From Solimonas flava DSM 18980 (GTDB taxonomy: Bacteria; Pseudomonadota; Gammaproteobacteria; Nevskiales; Nevskiaceae): a stretch of 64,000 bases of DNA. The translations under genes and the position numbers were made by a program. The notes beneath the pieces were generated by a model. It saw only the letters and a list, made by a program, of their open reading frames with translations. It searched no databases and was not told the origin of the DNA. Shown here piece after piece: positions 1 to 9,452 of the stretch (positions within the stretch are counted from its first letter, which is position 1; each line of letters starts with the position of its first letter). The stretch covers positions 104,656 to 168,655 of the forward strand of contig NZ_KE384553.1 of NCBI RefSeq assembly GCF_000426685.1. Reading direction: 5' to 3'.

Positions 1-516
1 GCGAGCAGCCCGGCAGCCAGCCGCATCGTCGAAGGCAACGACAACTTCGAGACCTTCCTGCGCTTCGCGCAGACCGCCGTCGATTCCGGCGATCCGCTGA
101 ACTTCGCGGCGACCGCGGCGGCCAACCATCCGCTGCTGATGCTGGAAGTAAAGGGCGACGCGGTGGTGCCGAACTGCACGATCGCCGGTGACGCGAACTG
201 TCCGGCGACCGACACGATCACCGTGTCGGGCTACCTGTCGGGCAGCGATCCGCTGGCGCGCATGCTGGGGCTCGGCTTCATTCCGGGCCCGGCGCAGACC
301 GATACGCTCGACGTGCCGGCGGCGGCGCAGATCCTCACCGGCGCTGCGGCGCGCAGCAACGTCGTGCGCTTCGCACAGGGCGACCACGGCTCGATCCTGA
401 GCCCGGCAGCCTCGCTCGACGTCACCTGCGAGATGCAGGGCCAGACGGCGGCCTTCGTGAAGACCAACGGCACCGTGCTGAAAATCGGCAATCCGTGCCC
501 GGGCAGCGGCTCGTGA
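1..516 (+). CDS. Secreted lipase-like protein, C-terminal part (truncated by window edge)
   Basis: The reading frame is open from base 1 and ends at 516, so only about the last 171 residues are present. The tail carries a G-D-H-G-S motif preceded by a beta-strand-like stretch, which fits the catalytic-histidine loop of alpha/beta hydrolases of the Pla-1/cef (VolA-like) extracellular lipase type. The nucleophile and acid would lie upstream of the window. Two Cys pairs suggest an exported, disulfide-containing protein. It is followed 17 bp later by a DUF1302 gene, a pairing compatible with secreted lipid metabolism. Family assignment rests on the C-terminus only. Confidence 0.6.
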   Translation, partial: ASSPAASRIVEGNDNFETFLRFAQTAVDSGDPLNFAATAAANHPLLMLEVKGDAVVPNCTIAGDANCPATDTITVSGYLSGSDPLARMLGLGFIPGPAQTDTLDVPAAAQILTGAAARSNVVRFAQGDHGSILSPAASLDVTCEMQGQTAAFVKTNGTVLKIGNPCPGSGS

Positions 517-533
517 GCGCGAGGAGAACGAAC

Positions 534-2357
534 ATGATCGACAAGAAGAATCTGATTGCCGCCGCCGCTGCGCTGCTGTTCGCGGGCCCGGCGCTGGCCT
601 ATACCGACGAGATCCACGGTATCTCGCTGCAGCTCGACAATCGCGTCACGATCGGCAGCGCCTGGCGCACCGAGTCGCGCGATCCTGACCGCATCGGCAT
701 CGCCAACGGCGGCAACGCCTATTCGACCAACGGCGACGACGGCGACCTGGCGTTCGATGCCGGCAAGATCGTCTCGGCGGCGGCCAAGATCACCTCCGAC
801 CTGACGCTGACCAAGGGCAAGTACGGCGTCTTCGTGCGCGGCAGCTATCTGTTCAACGACCGTCTGCACAACTACGACTTCTTCAACGAGAACAACTACT
901 ACACGACGCCGATCGGCCCGGGCTACGGACTGACGCCGGACGGCCGCGTGTCGGTCGCGCCGTACTCGGAGTACCGCTCGAAGAACAAGCAGGTGCAGGA
1001 TTACAACGGCAACGACGCCGACCTGCTCGATGCCTATTTCTTCGGCAGCATCGATTTCGGCAGCCGCGAGCTGGCCTTCAAGATCGGCCGCCAGGTCATC
1101 AACTGGGGCGAGTCGACCTTCATCCTCAACGGCATCAACAGCATCCTGGCCTTCGATTCCAACCAGCTGCACGTGCCGGGCTTCGATCTCGACGAGGTCG
1201 TGATTCCGGAGAACATGGCCTGGCTGTCGATGAACGTGGTGCCGAACGTCAACGTCGAGGCGTTCTACCAGTTCGACTGGCAGCGCACGCAGCCGGACGC
1301 GGCCGGCACGTTCTGGTCGACGAACGACTTCGCGTCGATCGGCGGCACGCGCGCCAACATCACCTTCGGCCTGCCCAAGGAGAACGCGCCGAACTCGTCG
1401 ATCCCGCGCGAGCACGACCGCACGCCGAGCAAGAGCGGCCAGTTCGGCGGCAAGATCAGCTTCTTCATCCCGGCGCTGAACGACATGGACCTGTCGTTCT
1501 ACGCGATGAACTATCACAGCCGCCTGCCACTGGTCAGCGGCATTTCCAAGTCGAGCTACGCGTCGACTTCGGAAACCGGCCGCTACTTCATCGAGTACCC
1601 GGAGGACATCCAGCTGTACGGCACCTCGTTCAACACGACGGTCGGCGCCTGGTCGCTGCAGGGCGAATACAGCATGAAGGTTGATCAGCCGCTGCAGGTC
1701 GAGGACGTCGAACTGCTGCTCGCCGGCGTCGGCCTGCCGAGCCAGATCACGCCGCCGCCGGCGGCGCCGCTCGGCTCGGCGCTCGGCAACAAGTACCTGC
1801 GCGGTTACCGCCGCCATGACGTCAGCCAGGTCGACTTTTCGGTGACGCGACTGGCTGGTCCGATGCGCTGGCTCGGCTCCGACCAGCTGCTGTTCCTCGC
1901 CGAGGCCGGCGCCGTCTACGTGCACGGCATGCCGTCGGAGAACGAGCTGCGCTACGAAGGGCCGGGCACGTACACGCCGGGCGACGCCGCGGTTGCGGCG
2001 CTGGTCTCGAGCGCGACGCTGCCGGGCTACGGCTACGCGGTGCCGCAGCAGACGGACGGTTACGCCACGGCCTTCTCCTGGGGCTACAAGCTGGTCGCGC
2101 GCGTGACGTACAACAACGTGTTCGGAAAGTTCCGGCTCGAGCCGACGCTGCGCTTCGACCACGACGTGCACGGCGTCACGCCGACGCCGCTGCTGAACTT
2201 CGTCGAGGGCCGCAAGACGGCGACGGTGTCGCTGCTCGGCTACTACCTGCAGTCGTGGTCGGCGGAGCTGGGCTACACCGCGTACTTCGGCGGCGGTGAT
2301 CGCAACCTGCTGTCGGATCGCGACTACGTCGACGCGGTGCTCAAGTACACGTTCTGA
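534..2357 (+). CDS. DUF1302 family outer-membrane protein
   Basis: 607 residues. The start at 534 is chosen because a purine-rich GAGGAG precedes it and the protein then opens with a clean Sec signal peptide (MIDKKN, hydrophobic Ala/Leu run, cleavage near ALA-YT). An in-frame start further upstream at 495 would put this signal internal. The mature protein has the DUF1302 pattern: N-terminal LDNRVTIG, the NGDDGDLAFD segment, the GRQVINWGES motif near residue 190, long aromatic-rich beta strands, and a C-terminal aromatic (YTF) as in outer-membrane barrels. Family function is not established; members often sit with DUF1329, YCF48 and MMPL proteins, as a second copy does here at 38.5 kb. It is cotranscribed with the lipase-like gene and ends at a strong terminator. 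Confidence 0.85.
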   Translation: MIDKKNLIAAAAALLFAGPALAYTDEIHGISLQLDNRVTIGSAWRTESRDPDRIGIANGGNAYSTNGDDGDLAFDAGKIVSAAAKITSDLTLTKGKYGVFVRGSYLFNDRLHNYDFFNENNYYTTPIGPGYGLTPDGRVSVAPYSEYRSKNKQVQDYNGNDADLLDAYFFGSIDFGSRELAFKIGRQVINWGESTFILNGINSILAFDSNQLHVPGFDLDEVVIPENMAWLSMNVVPNVNVEAFYQFDWQRTQPDAAGTFWSTNDFASIGGTRANITFGLPKENAPNSSIPREHDRTPSKSGQFGGKISFFIPALNDMDLSFYAMNYHSRLPLVSGISKSSYASTSETGRYFIEYPEDIQLYGTSFNTTVGAWSLQGEYSMKVDQPLQVEDVELLLAGVGLPSQITPPPAAPLGSALGNKYLRGYRRHDVSQVDFSVTRLAGPMRWLGSDQLLFLAEAGAVYVHGMPSENELRYEGPGTYTPGDAAVAALVSSATLPGYGYAVPQQTDGYATAFSWGYKLVARVTYNNVFGKFRLEPTLRFDHDVHGVTPTPLLNFVEGRKTATVSLLGYYLQSWSAELGYTAYFGGGDRNLLSDRDYVDAVLKYTF

Positions 2358-2405
2358 GTTGTGGGAACGCGCGGGCGGCCGACAGGCCGCCTTCGCGGGG
2401 GCGAT

Positions 2406-2435
2406 GGGCCGGCCTTGCGCCGGCCCTGTTTTTTT
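2406..2435 (+). terminator. Rho-independent terminator after the lipase-DUF1302 genes
   Basis: Perfect 8-bp stem GGGCCGGC / GCCGGCCC with a 5-nt loop, followed by TG and a run of seven T. It lies 49 bp after the DUF1302 stop codon. Confidence 0.9.
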
Positions 2436-3076
2436 GCGCGTTCAGATTCTCAATTCGCCATAAGCGCCAGTAGCGGTCTCGAACGGAACGTCGCAGGGGA
2501 CGGGCGTGCCTGCCGCCACCCGTGCCTATCTCCGATGTGCCCCGCGGAGCAAGACGGTCATTCCCCAGGCGGTCTTTGAAGCCGCCGGGACGGGCGCGAC
2601 GTCTGTCGACGCCGCGTGAACGCCGCCCTTTTGCGCGCATGAGGGGCCGCGCGGGCGCGTGACGATGAAATTTCCTTCACGCAATCGCTTGCCGGGTATG
2701 GCGACGCGCGCCATCCGGCCGGCGCACCAGATTGAATCGGCATGCCCCAAGCCGGGAATAAGGCTTGCGTGGGCCACGCGAATTCAATGTCTTGAACTCA
2801 TCTCGCACTAGCCAAGCGCGCACCAAAAAGGCGTGTGCGCGGCGGTGCGTCCGTTGGTTGCTGCGCGCGCCGCCGGCAGGAAAAAGATGGCAGCGAATTT
2901 GCTCGTCGTTATATATAGACTTTTGAAATTGGATATGTCTAGATATTAATAAGGTCGTGTGCCGGGGCGTCATCGGGCACGGGGAAGTGAAGAGGAATTT
3001 CCTGGTGGGCTGCTTCGACCGCCTGTCAGGGGCGGCGGGCGGTACGTAATCACTTACTTATGGGAGATCGAGGGCA
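2436..3076. promoter_or_regulatory. 641-bp gene-free region upstream of the TonB receptor
   Basis: No convincing gene is seen. The left two thirds is GC-rich and featureless apart from a 20-bp inverted repeat at 2748-2767 (CAAGCC arms, 8-nt centre). From about 2905 to 2955 the composition turns sharply AT-rich. This part holds a sigma70-like pair, TTGAAA (2923-2928) and TAATAA (2947-2952, 18-bp spacing), overlapped by an inverted repeat TAGAC-N16-GTCTA (2916-2941). This is a plausible regulated promoter for the receptor gene. The regulator is unknown. Confidence 0.55.
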
Positions 3077-6049
3077 ATGGTTCCGAGCGATTCGAAACTG
3101 ACGGCGCGTGACGGTATGCCACGCGGCGCCGAATGCGGAGGCGAGAGAACGCAGGAGGGCCGACGGCGGGCGGCCCTGGCGGGCGGCACGGCGGCGTTGT
3201 TGGGTGTTGCATCGCTTGCAGCGACTCAAGTGGCATCGGCGCAGGCTGCCGAAGCCGCTCCCGCGCAGGAAGAGACCGCGGTGGAAGAGGTCGTCGTCAC
3301 CGGTACGCGCATCGTCCGTGACGGTTATCAGGCGCCGACGCCGGTGACGGTGATGGGTGCGGAGCAGCTGCAGTCGTTCGCGTCGCCGAACATCGCCGAC
3401 GCACTCAATACGATGCCGGAACTGTCCGGCAGCGCCACGCCGGCGACTTCGGTTACGACCGCGAGCACCGGCAACTCGAACATCAACGCCTTGAACCTGC
3501 GCGCGCTGGGCACCAACCGTACACTGGTGCTGGTCGATGGCCGCCGCGCGGTGGCGTCTTCGATGTCGGGCATGGTCGATGTCAACCTGATCCCCCAGGA
3601 TCTGGTCCGCAGCGTCGAGGTCGTGACCGGCGGCGCTTCCGCAGCCTACGGCTCGGACGCGCTCAGCGGTATCGTCAACTTCGTCCTCGACAAGAACTAC
3701 ACCGGCACCAAGCTGACCGCGCAGACCGGCGCCACCACGTACGGCGACGGCGACAACTGGATGGGCGGCCTGACCTACGGTACGCCGTTCGGCGAAGGCC
3801 GCGGCCACTTCCTGTTCAGCGCCAACTACCGCCACCAGGACGCGATTCCGATCAACGATCGCGGCTGGAACCTGCAGGGTTGGCAGTTCATGGGCAATCA
3901 GAATTACAAAATCGGAGATACGTACACCGGCGAGCCGCAATGGCTGCGGCTCAGTCAGGTGGCGCCGAGCACCGGCTTCGCCGGCGGCGTCATCACCGAC
4001 ACCGCCTTCCGCGGCACGGCGTTTGGACCTGGCGGCACGCCGTACCAGATCGAGTTCGGCGATCTGGTCTCCAACCCCGACATGCATGGCGGCGACTGGA
4101 AACTCACGCAGGTCCGCGGCACGCGCGCCGGCAGCAGTCTGCTCGGCGGCTCGAAGACGGTCAGCTTCTTCACGCGCGGGTCCTGGGACCTCACCGACGA
4201 CATCAATGTCTTCGCGCAGGCTTCGTACGCACGAGATCGCAATCACAACTACGCATTCTCGCTCGAAGACACCGGTACCATCACGCTCAGCGTCGAAAAC
4301 GCGTTCCTGCCGGAGAACATCCGCCAGGCGATGATCGCGCAGGGCGTTTCGACGTTCCACATGGGCAGCATGCACACCGACTTGCCGATCGTCGACGCGA
4401 CGAACGATCGCGAGGTCACCAGCCTGCTCGCCGGCGCCGAAGGCAAGTTCGGCAACGGCTGGAGCTGGGATACGTACTACCAGCGCGGCATCTCGAATTT
4501 CGAGAGCGTCGCCAAGGGCATGGTCTACAATCCCTACATGACCCTGGCCTATGACTCGGTCATCGATCCGGACACCGGCGTGCCGGTCTGCCGTTCGACG
4601 CTGACCGATCCGGGCAACGGCTGCAAGCCGTACAACCCGTTCGGCATCGGTGTGAACACGCAGGGCGCCGTCGACTACGTCACCGGCAACGGTACGCAAA
4701 TGTGGCGCAAGCAGCAGATGACGCAGGACGTTGCGGCTTTCACGCTGAACGGAACGCCGTTTGCGACCTGGGCGGGTGACGTTTCCGTCGCCACCGGCAT
4801 CGAGTGGCGCAAGGAAGCGATCGGCAAGGGCCGCAACGACGAGCTGTCGCCGACGCAAAAGTGGTGGGTCGGCGGCTACCAGATCAGCAAGGGTAGCTAC
4901 AACGTCAAGGAAGCGTTCGTCGAAACGGTCGTGCCGCTCGCCAAGGATCTGCCGGCGCTGCAGGCCCTCGATTTCAGCGGTGCGTTCCGCGCCACCGACT
5001 ACAGCACCTCGGGTAGCGTCGAGACCTGGAAGCTGGGCCTGAACTGGACGCCGATCGAGGATGTCCGCGTGCGTACGACGCTGTCGCGCGACATTCGCGC
5101 GCCGAACCTCGAAGAGCTGTTCAGCAACGGCGGCGGCGGCGCGCCGTCGGTCAGCAATCCGTGGATCCTCGGCGACGATGGCCAGCCGATCAGCGAGAAC
5201 ATCAGCTCGCCCCGCATCGGCAACCCGGACCTGACGCCCGAAAAGGCCGACAGCTTCGGCGGCGGCATCGTGCTGACGCCACGCTTCATGCCGGGCTTCG
5301 CGATGTCGGTCGACTACTGGAAGATCGATATCGACGACGCGATCGGCCTGCCGGCGACGCAGGACATCATTGACGGCTGCCATAACGGACAGACGGACTT
5401 CTGCTCGGCGATCGACTTCAATGTCGATGCCGACGGCGCTCAGCATATCGGCGTGGTCCGCCGCAATCCGTTCAACTACACGACGCTGGCGGCCCGTGGT
5501 GTCGACTACGAAGCCTCGTATCGCTTCATGGCGAGCTCGATCTACTCGGCGCTGCCGGGCGTGGTGCAGGTGCGTGCGCTGGCGACGAACTACCTGAAGA
5601 TGGCTTCGACCATCAACGGCGTGGTCGACGATACCGCGGGGCAGAACACGTCTTACGGTCCGCCGAGCTGGAAGTGGAATGCGTCGGTCAACTACGCGCT
5701 CGATGCGTTCCGTGGCTCGGTGACGGCGCGCGGTATCAGCTCCGGCGTCTATGACAACGACTGGATCGTCTGCAGCACGAACTGCCCGGTGTCGGGTTCG
5801 AAGTACAGAACGGTCAACGACAATCACATCCCCAGCGCGATCTTCTGGGATGCCTCGCTGACGTATGCCTTCGGTTTCAAGGATGCCGACGTCGAGAGCT
5901 TCGTCAATGTCCGCAACGTGTTCGATCGCGATCCGCCGATCGTTGCGCCGAACGCCGGCGGCTTCAACTACACGATGCCGTCGTCGAACGCGCAGCTGTA
6001 CGACGTGCTCGGCCGCACCTTCACGGTGGGCCTGCGCATGAAGTTCTGA
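3077..6049 (+). CDS. TonB-dependent receptor
   Basis: 990 residues, outer-membrane active transporter powered by TonB-ExbBD. The protein has a long charged N-terminal region, then a hydrophobic signal core (about residues 32-55). A TonB-box-like EEVVVTGTRI follows at 70-79. The plug domain shows VLVDGRR and GASAAYGSDALSG motifs, and the C-terminal barrel ends in the typical FTVGLRMKF. The style (LNLRALGTNRTLVLVDG) is that of the large receptors of xanthomonads and sphingomonads that import plant- or polymer-derived organic substrates rather than classical siderophore receptors. The start at 3077 follows GAGGG; it gives an unusually long signal n-region. The substrate is unknown. The beta-propeller gene that follows is probably in the same operon. 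Confidence 0.92.
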   Translation: MVPSDSKLTARDGMPRGAECGGERTQEGRRRAALAGGTAALLGVASLAATQVASAQAAEAAPAQEETAVEEVVVTGTRIVRDGYQAPTPVTVMGAEQLQSFASPNIADALNTMPELSGSATPATSVTTASTGNSNINALNLRALGTNRTLVLVDGRRAVASSMSGMVDVNLIPQDLVRSVEVVTGGASAAYGSDALSGIVNFVLDKNYTGTKLTAQTGATTYGDGDNWMGGLTYGTPFGEGRGHFLFSANYRHQDAIPINDRGWNLQGWQFMGNQNYKIGDTYTGEPQWLRLSQVAPSTGFAGGVITDTAFRGTAFGPGGTPYQIEFGDLVSNPDMHGGDWKLTQVRGTRAGSSLLGGSKTVSFFTRGSWDLTDDINVFAQASYARDRNHNYAFSLEDTGTITLSVENAFLPENIRQAMIAQGVSTFHMGSMHTDLPIVDATNDREVTSLLAGAEGKFGNGWSWDTYYQRGISNFESVAKGMVYNPYMTLAYDSVIDPDTGVPVCRSTLTDPGNGCKPYNPFGIGVNTQGAVDYVTGNGTQMWRKQQMTQDVAAFTLNGTPFATWAGDVSVATGIEWRKEAIGKGRNDELSPTQKWWVGGYQISKGSYNVKEAFVETVVPLAKDLPALQALDFSGAFRATDYSTSGSVETWKLGLNWTPIEDVRVRTTLSRDIRAPNLEELFSNGGGGAPSVSNPWILGDDGQPISENISSPRIGNPDLTPEKADSFGGGIVLTPRFMPGFAMSVDYWKIDIDDAIGLPATQDIIDGCHNGQTDFCSAIDFNVDADGAQHIGVVRRNPFNYTTLAARGVDYEASYRFMASSIYSALPGVVQVRALATNYLKMASTINGVVDDTAGQNTSYGPPSWKWNASVNYALDAFRGSVTARGISSGVYDNDWIVCSTNCPVSGSKYRTVNDNHIPSAIFWDASLTYAFGFKDADVESFVNVRNVFDRDPPIVAPNAGGFNYTMPSSNAQLYDVLGRTFTVGLRMKF

Positions 6050-6147
6050 TAAAGCTCAGGTGCAGCGGGGCGGCGAGAGCCGCCCCGCCATCCTGCTGAT
6101 GGCGATTGCGTGCCTGGTGCACGCATCAATTCCGGAGAGCCGATTTC

Positions 6148-7299
6148 ATGTTTCGCTCATTCATTCGCGCGCTGGGCCTGAGCCTGGTGCTGCAGGCGTT
6201 CCTCCCTGTCGGCGCACACGCTGCCGAGCCGGCAACGCCCAAGGTGCCCGAGTACGCGCTCGATTCCACCTGGCCTAAGCTGCCGCTGCCGCACAACTGG
6301 GCGCTCGGCCTCATCAACGGCATCTACGTCGATGCCAAGAATCATCTGTGGATCTACCACAGTCCCGAGCTGGTGCCGAAGTACGCACTCGGCGCCGCGC
6401 AGAATCCGCCGACCGGCAAGTGCTGTGTGCCGGCGCCGGCGATCATCGAATTTGACGAGGCGGGCAATGTGCTGCGCGCCTGGGGCGGTCCCGAGGATGC
6501 CAAGGTTCAGGGTTACGACTGGCCGTCGGCCGGTCACGGCCTGTATGTCGACTACAAGGGCAATATCTGGATCGGCGGCAGCCAGACGCGCGTCGGCGCC
6601 GATGGCAGTCAGCCGGACGGTCTGTATCTGAAGTTCAGTCCGGATGGGAAGTTCCTGCTGCAGATCGGCGGCAAGGGGCCGTCCAAGGGTAGCCTCGACA
6701 CGACCATGCTCAGCGGTGCGGCCGCGGTCGACGTCGACCCGGCGACCAACGAAGTCTTCATTGCCGACGGTTACGGCAATCATCGTGTGATCGTGTTCGA
6801 CGCCGACAGCGGCGCATTCAAGCGCCAGTGGGGCGCTTACGGCAAGCCGCCGACCGATCTGAACATCCCGCGCTATGACGGTGGCCCGGAACTGCCGAAG
6901 CAGTTCAATCTCGTGCACTGCATCCGCATTGCAAAGGACGGGCTGGTCTACGTCTGCGACCGCCTGAACGATCGCCTACAGGTCTTCAAGAAGGATGGCA
7001 GCTTCGTCATGGAGCATGTCTACGAGCCGATGACGCGCGGCTCCGGCTCGGTCGGCAACGTCAGCCTGTGGCCGGATGCGAAGCAGACCTTCATGGTCAT
7101 GAACGATCCGGGCAACTTTCAGACGGTGATCCTGCGCCGCTCCGATCTGAGCGAGGTCGCGCGCTTCGGCCACTACGGCACCTGGGCGGGTGAGTATCAC
7201 CGCAACCACCAGATGGAGTTCGACCTGAAGGGCAATATCTACACGTCGGAAGATCACCGCGTGCAGAAGCTCAAGATCGTGAACGGTGTGAAGCCCTGA
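6148..7299 (+). CDS. Secreted NHL-type six-bladed beta-propeller protein
   Basis: 383 residues. The start at 6148 is preceded by GGAGAG and followed by a Sec signal peptide (MFRSFIRALGLSL... cleavage near AHA-AE). The body is made of NHL-like blades, seen as repeated hydrophobic-D-x-x-G-N-hydrophobic-W/Y/F segments such as DYKGNIWIGG, ADGYGNHRVIVFD, CDRLNDRLQVF and DLKGNIYTSED. Similar proteins are annotated as peptidyl-alpha-hydroxyglycine lyase-like or SMP-30-like. No catalytic assignment can be made here. A Cys-Cys pair (GKCCVP) early in the protein could be a disulfide. It lies 98 bp after the TonB receptor, so a periplasmic or surface partner of that transporter is a reasonable inference. 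Confidence 0.75.
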   Translation: MFRSFIRALGLSLVLQAFLPVGAHAAEPATPKVPEYALDSTWPKLPLPHNWALGLINGIYVDAKNHLWIYHSPELVPKYALGAAQNPPTGKCCVPAPAIIEFDEAGNVLRAWGGPEDAKVQGYDWPSAGHGLYVDYKGNIWIGGSQTRVGADGSQPDGLYLKFSPDGKFLLQIGGKGPSKGSLDTTMLSGAAAVDVDPATNEVFIADGYGNHRVIVFDADSGAFKRQWGAYGKPPTDLNIPRYDGGPELPKQFNLVHCIRIAKDGLVYVCDRLNDRLQVFKKDGSFVMEHVYEPMTRGSGSVGNVSLWPDAKQTFMVMNDPGNFQTVILRRSDLSEVARFGHYGTWAGEYHRNHQMEFDLKGNIYTSEDHRVQKLKIVNGVKP

Positions 7300-7506
7300 G
7301 CGTCAGCGCGGTCCGGTGCCTGGATCGCGCCGTTAGTTTTTCTAAAGAGTTAAGCAGAAGGGCTCGATGTTCTTGCATCGCGCGAGTCTCGACAATGCGC
7401 AGCCCGATCTGGGGTCTGCGCCGTCGGCTTGCAGGCATGCGTTGCGGACAGGGGCATGGCGCCGTGTTCGCTCCCGCTGGGGCGAGCCACCGAACGGAGA
7501 TGAGCG

Positions 7507-8652
7507 TTGCTGAGCGGCAAAAAAATAGCGGCAAATCCCGAGCTGTACTTCAACCCTCATATCGCCGCCGTGCCGAAGTACAACGCCGGGCTGGGGCTCG
7601 CGGCGGCGCGCGCCGCCAGTGGCCTGGAGCAGATCGCGCGGCTGGCCAGCAACGAGAATCCGTACGGCTGTTCCCCCGGCGTGCAGCAGGTGCTGTCCGG
7701 GAGCAGCGTGGAACCCTGGCGCTATTCCGATCCGGCCTGCCAGCGTCTGCGGATGGCGCTCGGCGAGCAGCTGGGCGTCGATCCGGAGCGGATCGTGGTC
7801 GGCAACGGCTCGGAAGAAATGATCGCCGCGGCATCTCGCGCCTTCCTGTCGGAGGGTGCCGAGGCGCTGACCGTGGCGCCGTGTTTCGGTTTGCATGAGA
7901 TCGAGCCGCTCGCGGTCGGTGCGCGCGTGACCAAGGTGCCGATGACGGCCGATTTCGGCTTCGACGTGCCGGCCCTGGAGACGGCGCTGGCGCGGGCTCC
8001 CAACGTCTTCTTTCTGCCGTCGCCGTGGAATCCGGTGGGCGCTGCGCTCGATCATGAGCAACTGGCGCGGGTGATCGCGGCGACGCCGGAATCCACGTTG
8101 TTCGTGCTCGACGAGGCGTACTGCGAGTTCACCTCGGAAGCGATCCCGGACGGCTTCGAGGCCCTGCGCGAGGCGGACCGTCCTTACGTGGTGCTGCGCA
8201 CCTTCTCCAAAGCCTTCGGTCTGGCGGGCTTGCGCGTCGGCTATGCGATCTGCGCCAGCGTCGAAATTGCGCGGATGCTGTCGGCCGCGAAGACGCCGTT
8301 CAATGTCAATGCGGTCGCGCAGGCGGCGGCCGTCGCGGCGCTCGATGACCAGGCCTGGATGCAGGCTGCGGTCGCGCGAATCTGCGCGGAGCGCGAGCGT
8401 GTGGCGGGCGAGCTGCGTACGCTCGGCCTTCGGGTCGCTCGCTCGGAAGGCAATTTCCTGTTCTTCAGCGTGGGGCGCTCGAGCGCCGAGGTGGCGGCTG
8501 AATTGCTGAAGGCCGGGGTGGTGGTGAAGCCCTGGGTCGAGGCGCAGTATCAGGCCTTCATCCGCGTCTCCATCGGTGCGCCGAGCGAGAACGATCAGTT
8601 TCTCGCGGCGCTCGCCGCGGTTCTGCGTCCGGCTGCCGCCGGCGCTGCCTGA
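7507..8652 (+). CDS. hisC: HisC-like PLP-dependent aminotransferase
   Basis: 381 residues, fold-type I aminotransferase of the histidinol-phosphate/aromatic group. Visible family motifs are ASNENPYGCSP near 48, the DEAYCEF cofactor-Asp motif near 202, the Schiff-base lysine in FSKAFGLAGLRVGY (K235), and a C-terminal RVSIGAPSENDQF. The usual NPNNPTG turn is replaced by SPWNPVG. TTG at 7507 is used as start because GGAGA sits 6 nt before it. The gene stands alone, not in a his biosynthetic operon, and is convergent with the hut genes. It could therefore be an aromatic or imidazole-pyruvate aminotransferase rather than the biosynthetic enzyme. A strong terminator follows at once. Confidence 0.8.
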   Translation: MLSGKKIAANPELYFNPHIAAVPKYNAGLGLAAARAASGLEQIARLASNENPYGCSPGVQQVLSGSSVEPWRYSDPACQRLRMALGEQLGVDPERIVVGNGSEEMIAAASRAFLSEGAEALTVAPCFGLHEIEPLAVGARVTKVPMTADFGFDVPALETALARAPNVFFLPSPWNPVGAALDHEQLARVIAATPESTLFVLDEAYCEFTSEAIPDGFEALREADRPYVVLRTFSKAFGLAGLRVGYAICASVEIARMLSAAKTPFNVNAVAQAAAVAALDDQAWMQAAVARICAERERVAGELRTLGLRVARSEGNFLFFSVGRSSAEVAAELLKAGVVVKPWVEAQYQAFIRVSIGAPSENDQFLAALAAVLRPAAAGAA

Positions 8653-8662
8653 GGGCATCGAG

Positions 8663-8698
8663 GCCCGCCGCCGCCGTCAGGGCGGCGGCGGGCTTTTC
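8663..8698 (+). terminator. Rho-independent terminator after the hisC-like gene
   Basis: Long GC stem (GCCCGCCGCCGCC paired with GGCGGCGGCGGGC) with a short loop, then TTTTCT. It lies 10 bp after the stop codon. The convergent hutD gene ends 142 bp further on. Confidence 0.9.
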
Positions 8699-8840
8699 TG
8701 TGGAGCCGGAGCGACGGGATATCGCGCGATGTCGCTCGGTTCGGGTGCTGCGCAGAACGACGCAGGCGCCGGGTGAATGCGCCGGGGCGTCGACGATTCC
8801 GGATGGCGGCGGCGTTGCGGCCGGCCGATGACGGCAGGCT

Positions 8841-9437
8841 TTAGGGCAGGCGCTCGATCCTGATCAGCAGGGCCGCCGCCGCTGCGTCCGTACTGAAGAG
8901 CGTCAACGCGCGCGGATTCTGCGGGCCCTGCAGGACGACGCAATCGTGCGTGCCGAGCTCGGCCGCCGTGCCTTCATCCGCGTGCACGCGCATGCGGCCG
9001 CCGCCACAGAACACGAGCAGCACCTCCGCATCTTCTCGCGCCGGCAGGGGCGTGCCGATCGGCGCGCGGCTCACGGTGTGCCGGTAACGGCCGCGCCGCG
9101 TCATCGTGTTCAGATCGGTGACCGTTGCGCCCAGCAGCTGCGCCTGCACCGGCCGTTCGGCGTCGAAGGCGAAAGGCGGCGCGGCGCGGTCCAGCGTCCG
9201 GACGCTGCCGTCGTCGGCGAAGGCGAGGCGCAGGCCGTCGCCTTCGAGCACGCAGAGCGTGCGGTCGATACCGGCAAAGCGGGAAAAAGGTCCGTCGCCG
9301 GCGACGACGGCCATGCTGACGCGCCAGTCCAGCGTGTCGAGGCTCGCCGCCGGCGGAGAGACCGCGATTTCGAAGGTCTCTCCGCCGCCGTTCTTCCACG
9401 GCATGCGCTGGTAATTGGACGAGCGCAGGATGCGCAT
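8841..9437 (-). CDS. hutD: HutD family protein
   Basis: 198 residues, a double cupin-like protein associated with histidine utilisation. Family hallmarks are an N-terminal MPWKNGGGET followed by DWRVSMAVVAGDGPFS and RFAGIDR. HutD has no known enzymatic activity; in Pseudomonas it has been proposed to limit or fine-tune hut expression, perhaps by binding an intermediate. It is the last gene of the hutI-H-G-U-D operon, 15 bp after hutU. Confidence 0.9.
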   Translation of the reverse strand: MRILRSSNYQRMPWKNGGGETFEIAVSPPAASLDTLDWRVSMAVVAGDGPFSRFAGIDRTLCVLEGDGLRLAFADDGSVRTLDRAAPPFAFDAERPVQAQLLGATVTDLNTMTRRGRYRHTVSRAPIGTPLPAREDAEVLLVFCGGGRMRVHADEGTAAELGTHDCVVLQGPQNPRALTLFSTDAAAAALLIRIERLP

Positions 9438-9452
9438 GCCGTGTCCCCGGCC

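Noticed and set aside
231-2171. 646-codon antisense reading frame opposite the DUF1302 gene
   Set aside because: Arg/Val/Ala-rich translation without domains, exactly opposite a well-supported gene. Long open antisense frames are expected at this GC content. The same applies to 3050-5827, 8946-10916, 19504-21093, 38389-40749, 43104-45671 and 60768-62459.
2664-2810. Short ORF of about 48 codons in the gap before the TonB receptor
   Set aside because: No ribosome-binding site, no recognisable sequence, and it spans an inverted repeat; more likely non-coding.
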